Assembly: GCA_036563875.1 (NCBI GenBank)
Contig: DATCLO010000096.1
Span: forward strand, 1 to 5,133
From: ZC4RG29 sp036563875
GTDB taxonomy: Bacteria; Bacteroidota; Bacteroidia; Cytophagales; Cyclobacteriaceae
Direction of reading: 5' to 3'
DNA length: 5,133 nucleotides
In this document: positions 1 to 5,133 of the stretch, piece after piece
Layout of the letters: each line of letters opens with the position of its first letter
Numbering within the stretch: position 1 is the stretch's first letter
The notes under the pieces: generated by a model
The model's database searches: none
Seen by the model: the letters and a program-made list of their open reading frames with translations, nothing else
Told to the model about the DNA's origin: nothing
Made by a program: the position numbers and the translations under genes

Positions 1-6
1 ACAGAT

Positions 7-1155
7 ATGGTAACCGGCGTCCGAAAAGACTTTATGTTGATGCTTCTGCGGCTGCGAATCCTGTTCCTGGCCTTTGCCGCGATCCGGAATCCTGTCGAAG
101 TCTTCAGGTCTATCCGTCACCTCGGGCTAATGATCAAGAGATATGTCGGATCGCAACCCTTAATAAAGGGATTTAGTGCAAGCGGGCGGTACTTTCAATT
201 CAACAACGTGCCTGGCTTTCCATCAAAGGCCTTTGACACCTTTCACAGGGAAGAGTTCAAGCTCCTTCAACCATCTGCACCTGGCACCAAAACCCTCAGG
301 TCGGTGATCCTTGCACTAACGAACAAATGTCCCTTAAAATGTGAACACTGCTACGAAATAGAATTATTGAACAGGCAGGAGCGACTTAGCCTGGATATGC
401 TTAAGGCCATCGTAAGTGAGCTACAGCGAAACGGCGTAACGCAAATCTATTTGAGCGGAGGCGAACCGCTGGCACGATTCAGTGATCTACTTGAGCTGTT
501 AAGAACGTCAAGAAAGGGAACAGATTTCTGGCTGGTAACCTCCGGAACCAAGCTTACAATGGAAAAGGCACTACAATTGAAGCGAACCAAAAGACTTACC
601 GGAGTTTGCGTCAGCCTGGATCACTACTTGCCTCAGCAACACAATGCATTCCGAAACAGGTCATATTCTTATACAGACGCCGTTGAAGCAGTGCAAAATA
701 GTCTTAAGGCAGGCCTGGCAACCGGAATGGCGATATGCACAACTAAGTCATTTGTGTCGTGGTCAAACCTGATGAACTACGCTGAGTTAGCAAAATCGTT
801 GGGAGCCCATTTCATTCAATTGCAGGAACCCTATCCAGTTGGTGGATTCGCCGGAAAGGGTGTGATGCTGTCACAAGAGCAAACGCGATTACTCGAGCAG
901 TTCTATAAGGAGATGAACTGCAACAAAAAGTTCCGCAACTACCCGCTGGTGGTCCTTCACAGTTACCATCAACGGCGAATAGGCTGCTTTGGAGGTAGTC
1001 GATACTTTTACATTGACAGCGACGGCAATTTTCACTCCTGTCCATACTGCCGTGGCCGTGTCGGAAATATTTTCGAGGGCTCCCTGGAAGAATATATCCG
1101 CAACATGGAGCCGTCCTGCTTATCCTTCTCATCGGCTCATTTCCATCACACATAA
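7..1155 (+). CDS. Radical SAM protein with short SPASM-like C-terminus
   Basis: Seen: a CxxxCxxC iron-sulfur motif (C108, C112, C115 in CPLKCEHC) that would ligate a 4Fe-4S cluster for S-adenosylmethionine cleavage, followed by the SAM-binding GGEP motif (151-154). The C-terminal part has C327, then C345 and C348 (CPYC) after a DSDGNFHSC stretch, with C371 further on. This resembles a reduced SPASM/twitch auxiliary-cluster region rather than a full seven-cysteine SPASM domain. Residues 9-26 are hydrophobic with scattered arginines and could bind the membrane peripherally; residues 58-75 (ASGRYFQFNNVPGFPSKA) form a distinct pre-barrel segment. The substrate cannot be read from the sequence. 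From memory the protein resembles an uncharacterised radical SAM family in Bacteroidota. The reading frame is open to the left edge and no ribosome binding site is visible, so the true start may lie upstream of the window; M10 at position 34 is another candidate. It leads the cluster, 38 nt before the MfnB homologue, which suggests a tailoring step in the same pathway. Confidence 0.93.
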   Translation: MVTGVRKDFMLMLLRLRILFLAFAAIRNPVEVFRSIRHLGLMIKRYVGSQPLIKGFSASGRYFQFNNVPGFPSKAFDTFHREEFKLLQPSAPGTKTLRSVILALTNKCPLKCEHCYEIELLNRQERLSLDMLKAIVSELQRNGVTQIYLSGGEPLARFSDLLELLRTSRKGTDFWLVTSGTKLTMEKALQLKRTKRLTGVCVSLDHYLPQQHNAFRNRSYSYTDAVEAVQNSLKAGLATGMAICTTKSFVSWSNLMNYAELAKSLGAHFIQLQEPYPVGGFAGKGVMLSQEQTRLLEQFYKEMNCNKKFRNYPLVVLHSYHQRRIGCFGGSRYFYIDSDGNFHSCPYCRGRVGNIFEGSLEEYIRNMEPSCLSFSSAHFHHT

Positions 1156-1193
1156 TGTAAAGGAACCCCGAACACCAATCTCCAAAACAACAT

Positions 1194-1937
1194 ATGAAAG
1201 TTCTAGTAAGCCCGGTTACATTGAAAGAAGCAGAAATCGTTGCGGAAGCCGGAACTGACATCCTGGATATCAAGAACACGAAAGAAGGCTCCCTCGGCGC
1301 CCAATTTCCATGGGTTATCCGGGACATCACTAGTCGATTCCGTGAGAAGGGCATCGTTTGTAGCGCCACCCTGGGAGATTTGCCTTACAAACCCGGCACG
1401 GCAGCACTTGCAGCCTACGGTGCTGCCAGCTGCGGCGTCACCTACATCAAAGTGGGTCTTCACGGCGTAAAATCTCAACCAGAGGCTGTCGAAGTGATGA
1501 AAGCTGTACTGAAAGCCGCTCACATGATCGATAAAAATATCACCATCGTTGCGTCAGGATATGCGGACTTCCGCAGGTTTGGTGGTTTACACTATAAAGC
1601 AATCGTTGATGCCACTAAACAGTCCGGAGCGCACGTGGCCATGCTTGATACATTTTACAAAGACGGAAGTACAGTGTTCGATGCCATGTCATACAATGAA
1701 CTGAATGATTTTACGCGATATGCCCACGAAAAAGGCCTGGCGGTAGCACTCGCGGGTTCTATCAGGGCCTCACACTTAGAGTCTCTCTTATCGATTGGTC
1801 CTGATATCATTGGGATAAGAGGAGCGGTTTGCGAAAACGGAGATCGCAAGAGCGAAATAAGAAAAGACCTTCTCGTTGACTTTCTGGCAACCACTAAGGC
1901 CTCTGGACATAGCTGGTCGAAAGCTGGCGTATTATGA
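1194..1937 (+). CDS. mfnB: (5-formylfuran-3-yl)methyl phosphate synthase homologue (MfnB family)
   Basis: Known for the family: MfnB condenses two molecules of glyceraldehyde-3-phosphate into 4-(hydroxymethyl)-2-furancarboxaldehyde phosphate, the first furan intermediate of methanofuran, using a TIM-barrel fold and Schiff-base chemistry. Seen: the family signature from LVSP near the N-terminus through DIKNTKEGSLGAQFPW (25-40), GDLPYKPGT (61-69), YIKVGL (84-89), SGYAD (121-125), AMLDTFYKDG (149-158), LAGSI (186-190) and GIRGAVC (207-213). K27, K86, D152 and K156 match the lysines and aspartate described as catalytic in the Methanocaldococcus jannaschii enzyme (K27, K85, D151, K155), so it should be active. 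At 247 aa it is slightly longer than the archaeal protein, mostly from a C-terminal tail. The ATG at 1194 gives the expected N-terminus although no Shine-Dalgarno is in range. Its stop overlaps the next start (ATGA). It is normally found with C1-transfer genes, but none are present here, so the final product may not be methanofuran. Confidence 0.95.
   Translation: MKVLVSPVTLKEAEIVAEAGTDILDIKNTKEGSLGAQFPWVIRDITSRFREKGIVCSATLGDLPYKPGTAALAAYGAASCGVTYIKVGLHGVKSQPEAVEVMKAVLKAAHMIDKNITIVASGYADFRRFGGLHYKAIVDATKQSGAHVAMLDTFYKDGSTVFDAMSYNELNDFTRYAHEKGLAVALAGSIRASHLESLLSIGPDIIGIRGAVCENGDRKSEIRKDLLVDFLATTKASGHSWSKAGVL
1934..1937 (+). other. ATGA stop-start overlap (translational coupling)
   Basis: The ATG of the degenerate prenyl synthetase shares bases with the TGA of the mfnB homologue. 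No Shine-Dalgarno is seen just upstream, so translation of the second gene probably relies on terminating ribosomes. This ties the furan-forming enzyme to the prenyl-synthetase pair in one transcript. Confidence 0.8.
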
Positions 1938-3037
1938 TCTCCTTTCACCATACCGCAACTAGACCTAACGCGCGCATAGAAACGCCGAATGGCAAACTGT
2001 TGCCATACTACAAACAGAAAGCACCGCTAATCAGGCGATCCCTTTCGGCCTTGTTCCCAAAAAAGTGCACAAACGGCTGGCTGCAAACAGTCACTGCAAG
2101 GGAAGACCTTCCGTGGGACGCAAAAACTCTTCAGTCCGCCTTTCTGGACCCGATCAATCATTACTTCCGACATAAGGAGATGTTCCATTATGCATTGGGA
2201 AGCATTCTGTTGCTTGAGGCATCGAAAATCAATCCGGAACAGGTTCTTCCTTTACTCAGCATTAACGAAGCTTTTGAGGCATGCTTCAAACTATTCGCGG
2301 ATATCGGGATCCACGACCATCAAAGCCATTCTTCAATCAGCGAAATGAATGCCAATAATTCAATAAAGGCAAACGTCGGTGTTGCGCTTTTAACCCTTCC
2401 GTATTATCCCATACTGCACAACTACTGTCACCTGGACGACGACTCAAGACTCTGGCTTCTGCAGAACGCCACGCAATCGACTTTGGGGGTACTCTATGCA
2501 AATGGCGCGCGACTATACCGAAGACAAAATAAAATTCCCTTCGCACACTTTGAAGAATACAAACAAAGTGCATTTCTTTTGAATGCCCCTAAGCTGGGAT
2601 TCATGTTCAATCTCTGGCTTGCCCTAAGCCAGACCTTTAAGTCGCCACGACTTGTCCAACTGTGTAAAGAAGCGGCGATGGCATTCTCCCTTTCTTGTCA
2701 GCTGTCCAATGACCTCGCAAATTTCAAGGATTGGATCAAAAGGCATTCAGGAAAGGGGAAGGTCACCTTCTGGGATACCAATAATTTCATTGCCCTTTGC
2801 ATTGCTCGGGCCTCACAGGACAGCAACATTCTATCAAAACCGCTATCGCCCGAAACGATTCTTGTGTTGCTAAATGACTCAGGAGCTGAAAATGACATCG
2901 CAAATTTTGTTTGCAAAAATCAAATTACCACTAACCACATAGTTGGTGAGCTCCCTCTGGACCCGGGACATCGCCTTATGCTGATGTCTTACATTCAATG
3001 GTTACTGGAAGACACTGACATCTCCTATGAAAAGTGA
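1934..3037 (+). CDS. Degenerate polyprenyl-synthetase-fold protein, probable non-catalytic partner
   Basis: Assignment rests on hand alignment with the following gene product and on the residual family pattern. The segment at 77-96 (YFRHKE through LLLEA) aligns without gaps to the GKxxRP region of its neighbour, but G, K, R and P are all replaced. The first aspartate-rich motif DDxxD becomes ADIGI (122-126) and the RRG that should follow is absent. The second motif FQxxDDxxN becomes CQLSNDLAN (255-263), so one aspartate is lost. The helical hydrophobic spacing and overall length (367 aa) are kept, with no frameshift or stop, so this is a maintained protein and not a pseudogene. By precedent, non-catalytic small subunits of plant geranyl diphosphate synthase and PDSS2-type subunits pair with a catalytic paralogue and alter its specificity; the same is inferred here. 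It starts in an ATGA overlap with the mfnB stop and overlaps the catalytic paralogue downstream by 11 nt, favouring equimolar synthesis. It could instead bind a novel substrate on its own. Confidence 0.8.
   Translation: MISFHHTATRPNARIETPNGKLLPYYKQKAPLIRRSLSALFPKKCTNGWLQTVTAREDLPWDAKTLQSAFLDPINHYFRHKEMFHYALGSILLLEASKINPEQVLPLLSINEAFEACFKLFADIGIHDHQSHSSISEMNANNSIKANVGVALLTLPYYPILHNYCHLDDDSRLWLLQNATQSTLGVLYANGARLYRRQNKIPFAHFEEYKQSAFLLNAPKLGFMFNLWLALSQTFKSPRLVQLCKEAAMAFSLSCQLSNDLANFKDWIKRHSGKGKVTFWDTNNFIALCIARASQDSNILSKPLSPETILVLLNDSGAENDIANFVCKNQITTNHIVGELPLDPGHRLMLMSYIQWLLEDTDISYEK
3027..3037 (+). other. 11-nt gene overlap between the two prenyl synthetase paralogues
   Basis: The catalytic synthetase starts at ATG 3027 inside the last codons of the degenerate paralogue, whose TGA is at 3035-3037. 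A later in-frame ATG just after the stop would remove only a few residues, so the exact start is not certain. Either way the two are adjacent and likely coupled, as expected for subunits of one complex. Confidence 0.75.
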
Positions 3038-4124
3038 TTTTCGCGATGACATGAGGCCTTCTTTTCGGCAGTACTACGAAAAGAACATCCGCGTAGTGCA
3101 GGAGGCATTGCAGCATGTCCTCCCCGACAGTCAGACCGTGGAATTTCCGAACCGTCCAAACATAGCCGACGCCGACCTCATTCTGAACAGCAAAATCGCG
3201 AATGACGCTTTGTACAGGCCCATGAAGCAATATCTGAAAACGAAGGGAAAACTCTTCAGGCCCATACTGTGTAGCATGATCCTGGAGGCATACAACGAGG
3301 ATCCTATGCAATTCAAACCGATCCTGGCAATCCCGGAAATGATTCACTGTTCTTCATTGGTGCTGGACGATATCGTGGACAATTCCATTCTGAGACGTGG
3401 TGAACCATGCTCACATCACGTTCATGGCGTGTCCTTGGCCGGAAATGGAAGCCTGGCATCCACATTCTACGCATTTAGCCTAATAGATGATGTAACCTTA
3501 CCTCTGAGTGACTATATCCGACTCAAGCTGTATGAAATGGTGTACTGGGAACACTACGGCTGCAGTATTGGAACGGCGTTGGACTTAAAGTGGAGCAATC
3601 TCAAGCTTACAGCAATTGATCACGACCAGTATATTCAACACATTGTCTACCGATCCTGTGCGTACACCTATCGCGTGGCCCTGCGTGCCGGATGCATCGC
3701 TGCGGGAGCAGCCCCAATTGATCAGGAAGCACTTTTCAACTACGGTACGCTAACCGGAATCGCCTTCCAATTTATTGATGACATTCTGAACCTTAAGCCT
3801 GGCACCTCCTCGTGGGGTAAGACAATCGGGGAGGACATTACTGCAGGAAAACGATCACCCCTTGTACTTCATACGATTAAGGCAGCGAATCGACGGGACA
3901 AGAAACGGCTGCTGAAAATCCTGGATTCCAATTGCCACGATGAACGCCTCTTGCAGGAGGCCATTGCGATAATGGATTCGTATAACGCGTTCGAAGAAAT
4001 CCGGTCGCAGGCAACCCGATACATCGCATCAGCGTGCGACGAAGTGGATAAGCTCTCCATTTCGGCCGATTACAAGTCACTGCTTAGGGATTTCGCATTC
4101 TACGTAGTGGAACGAAGAGTTTAG
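3027..4124 (+). CDS. Polyprenyl synthetase (trans-isoprenyl diphosphate synthase family)
   Basis: Known: the family ionises an allylic diphosphate with magnesium held by two aspartate-rich motifs and adds it to isopentenyl diphosphate. Seen: GKLFRP (74-79), the homoallylic-substrate motif; DDIVD (114-118) followed by RRG (123-125); FQFIDDILN (247-255), where the second motif ends in N and not D; and GKTIGEDITAGK (264-275). Residues four and five before the first motif are small serines (S110, S109), which in ordinary members would not block chains at the farnesyl length. Unusual points: the common GQ..DL element reads GTALDL (182-187), and the conserved Lys-Thr before the second motif appears as R209-S210. 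These changes lie near the diphosphate site and may signal a changed donor or acceptor. At 365 aa it is longer than usual, with an N-terminal extension of about 40 residues. It overlaps the degenerate paralogue by 11 nt and precedes the kinase by 32 nt. It could be an ordinary prenyl chain synthase, but the context suggests a specialised one. Confidence 0.93.
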   Translation: MKSDFRDDMRPSFRQYYEKNIRVVQEALQHVLPDSQTVEFPNRPNIADADLILNSKIANDALYRPMKQYLKTKGKLFRPILCSMILEAYNEDPMQFKPILAIPEMIHCSSLVLDDIVDNSILRRGEPCSHHVHGVSLAGNGSLASTFYAFSLIDDVTLPLSDYIRLKLYEMVYWEHYGCSIGTALDLKWSNLKLTAIDHDQYIQHIVYRSCAYTYRVALRAGCIAAGAAPIDQEALFNYGTLTGIAFQFIDDILNLKPGTSSWGKTIGEDITAGKRSPLVLHTIKAANRRDKKRLLKILDSNCHDERLLQEAIAIMDSYNAFEEIRSQATRYIASACDEVDKLSISADYKSLLRDFAFYVVERRV

Positions 4125-4156
4125 CAAACAAATGTGTTCACCCTTTCACACGAATT

Positions 4157-4915
4157 ATGAATACCATCCTGATAAAAATCGGAGGATCAGTAATCACCAG
4201 GCAGGGAAAGGATCCGATCAACCTCACGGCAATTAAGAGACTGGCTCGCCAACTCCGATCGCACAAAGAGAGAATCATTCTGGTTCATGGTACTGGACAC
4301 ATCGGCAAGCCCCCTGCTCTGAAATACGGTTACACCGAGACCCAGATCCTCTCTTCAACCGAGTCGCTGACAGCCCTGCAAATCAGAAACAGCATACAAA
4401 AGCTGACCATGTGCGTCTCTAACACCCTTATCAATTTTGGTATTCCTGCAATTGCGATTGACAACACTCATTTTTTCGGATACTTCGCAAAGACCAGGAG
4501 CGAGGATCGGGTGGCCGATCTTATCAAGAGTTTTACAGAGAACAAAATCGTCCCGGTTTTCGGCGGTAACTTTTTGCCTCTGCAAAACGGTGGCTATAGA
4601 GTACTCTCAAGCGATGAAGTAACTTTTGCCATTGCACGTTTAGTGAGGCCTGAACGTGTAATATTCCTTTCAAACGTCGACGGCGTGCTCGATGCCAACA
4701 ATCAGCCAGTTCCTGTCTTTAAGAAGGACATGCTAAAAATGATACAGGATAATGAAAATGATGTGTCCGGGGGAATGAAGACAAAAGTCAAAACGGCATT
4801 GAAACTCAAAGACTATTGTGCCGCGTGCTACATTCTCAACGGGACAAGAAAGGACATTCTGCGCCAGGCTTTGCAGGGAGTGTGTGATTCCGGTACCCGG
4901 ATTTCGTTTTCGTAG
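4157..4915 (+). CDS. Isopentenyl phosphate kinase-like amino acid kinase family protein
   Basis: Known: isopentenyl phosphate kinases (IPK) phosphorylate isopentenyl monophosphate to the diphosphate with ATP; MfnE of methanofuran synthesis, which phosphorylates an aminomethylfuran-methyl phosphate, is to my knowledge also in this superfamily. Seen: KIGGS (7-11), the phosphate loop; VHGTGHIGKPPALKYG (43-58), colinear with the VHGGGxFGHPxAKKY region of IPK; GYRVLSSDE (146-154); NVDGV (173-177); DVSGGMKTK (202-210); and a terminal GTRI (246-249). Length of 252 aa fits IPK. The catalytic histidine of IPK, in the GHP step, is replaced by K51, while a histidine occurs three residues earlier (H48). 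PVxxGD becomes PVFGGN and SGDD becomes SSDE. These changes suggest a phosphorylated substrate other than isopentenyl phosphate, or an inactive enzyme; the conserved nucleotide-side motifs argue for activity. It is the last gene of the cluster, with an ATG start and no visible Shine-Dalgarno. Family assignment is firm, substrate is not. Confidence 0.88.
   Translation: MNTILIKIGGSVITRQGKDPINLTAIKRLARQLRSHKERIILVHGTGHIGKPPALKYGYTETQILSSTESLTALQIRNSIQKLTMCVSNTLINFGIPAIAIDNTHFFGYFAKTRSEDRVADLIKSFTENKIVPVFGGNFLPLQNGGYRVLSSDEVTFAIARLVRPERVIFLSNVDGVLDANNQPVPVFKKDMLKMIQDNENDVSGGMKTKVKTALKLKDYCAACYILNGTRKDILRQALQGVCDSGTRISFS
4889..4910 (+). terminator. Weak hairpin plus T-rich tract at the end of the kinase gene
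   Basis: TCCGG (4889-4893) can pair with CCGGA (4897-4901) around a TAC loop, followed by an interrupted T-rich run ending at 4910. It lies inside the last codons of the kinase gene and has only five base pairs, so it is a marginal candidate for an intrinsic terminator of the cluster. No better hairpin was found between 4916 and 5045. Confidence 0.2.
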
Positions 4916-5045
4916 GGGGCATGATTGTCGTCGTTGTGCTCACTGTCGTCCACCAGCAATCGGAATGCCATGTGACGGCACTCGAAGCGATATAACGGCA
5001 TCACAACGGGACGCATGTTTTTCAATTTCACATCAACTATTGAGA
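4916..5045. other. Apparently non-coding spacer after the cluster
   Basis: No supported gene is seen here. Open frames on both strands across this stretch give compositions rich in Arg, His and Cys without family motifs, and they overlap the kinase gene. ATGCC and GGCAT segments about 30 nt apart could pair but make no convincing stem. Confidence 0.5.
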
Positions 5046-5133
5046 TCAAGGCGCGACCATTTTAATCTCTGCCGGCACCTTTCCGATAATTTCCTCCATA
5101 GCTACTGAGAAGTTTATCAACCGTACGTCGTGG
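5046..5133 (-). CDS. Possible 3' end of a convergent gene, partial
   Basis: On the minus strand a frame open from the right edge encodes 28 residues ending ...MEEIIGKVPAEIKMVAP before a TGA at 5048-5046. The residue mix (alternating hydrophobic and charged) looks protein-like, and a convergent gene fits the end of a plus-strand cluster. I do not recognise the family, and 28 residues are too few to exclude chance. The rest would lie beyond the window. Confidence 0.35.
   Translation of the reverse strand, partial: HDVRLINFSVAMEEIIGKVPAEIKMVAP

Noticed and set aside
812..1369. Long minus-strand open frame of 185 codons
   Set aside because: It is antisense to the radical SAM C-terminus and the MfnB N-terminus, both of which have clear conserved motifs; its product has no recognisable features.
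1934..3037. Possibility that the degenerate prenyl synthetase is a pseudogene
   Set aside because: The frame is uninterrupted at full family length, is coupled to both neighbours, and keeps the hydrophobic pattern, which points to selection for a changed role.
2976..3347. Minus-strand open frame of 123 codons
   Set aside because: It is antisense to the junction of the two prenyl synthetase genes, including the GKxxRP region of the second, and shows no motif.
4125..4156. TGTG / CACA inverted repeat in the gap before the kinase gene
   Set aside because: The stem is only four base pairs and AT-containing, with a long loop and no T-tract; it is not a credible terminator or operator.
4828..5049. 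Minus-strand open frame of 73 codons overlapping the end of the kinase gene
   Set aside because: It needs a TTG start, overlaps the kinase 3' end antisense, and its Arg/His/Met-rich product shows no family motif. Its start does touch the stop of the possible convergent gene, but that alone is not evidence.
4818..5108. Plus-strand open frame of 96 codons running past the kinase stop
   Set aside because: It begins inside the kinase gene in another frame, and its product is rich in Cys, Arg and His, as expected of a shadow frame.
1..5133. CRISPR arrays, tRNA or rRNA genes, insertion sequences
   Set aside because: No regularly spaced repeats, tRNA-like cloverleaf, rRNA segments, transposase motifs or terminal inverted repeats were seen by reading the sequence.

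Overview
The window holds one tight, same-strand cluster of five complete or nearly complete genes (positions 7-4915). It is followed by about 130 bases of apparently non-coding DNA and, at the right edge, what may be the 3' end of a convergent minus-strand gene. The organism looks like a Bacteroidota member or relative. Base composition is moderate, none of the internal starts has a convincing Shine-Dalgarno sequence at normal spacing, and the radical SAM protein resembles, from memory, an uncharacterised family seen in that phylum. The taxonomic call is an inference and no marker gene is present.

Layout: (1) a radical SAM protein with an N-terminal hydrophobic segment and a short SPASM-like C-terminus (7-1155); (2) a homologue of the archaeal and methylotroph methanofuran enzyme MfnB, (5-formylfuran-3-yl)methyl phosphate synthase, with all recognised active-site residues present (1194-1937); (3) a strongly degenerate polyprenyl-synthetase-fold protein that has lost the substrate and metal motifs (1934-3037); (4) a polyprenyl synthetase with intact first and near-intact second aspartate-rich motifs (3027-4124); (5) an amino-acid-kinase superfamily protein closest to isopentenyl phosphate kinase, but with the family's catalytic histidine position occupied by lysine (4157-4915). 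Genes 2/3 and 3/4 overlap (ATGA and 11 nt) and the other gaps are 38 and 32 nt, so all five are probably one transcription unit.

How they may work together (inference): the MfnB homologue would make a furan-methyl monophosphate from two glyceraldehyde-3-phosphates. The modified IPK-like kinase could convert it, or another alcohol phosphate, to a diphosphate. The prenyl synthetase plus its pseudo-enzyme partner could then use that diphosphate, or a prenyl diphosphate, in an ionisation-condensation reaction. In archaeal methanofuran synthesis a kinase (MfnE) and a condensing enzyme (MfnF) do the analogous steps after MfnB. The radical SAM enzyme would tailor the precursor or product. No methanopterin, formyltransferase, aminotransferase (MfnC), tyrosine decarboxylase (MfnA) or tyramine-glutamate ligase (MfnD) gene lies in the window, so this may be a route to a different furan-containing, possibly furan-isoprenoid, cofactor or metabolite. 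This is the most interesting feature of the region.
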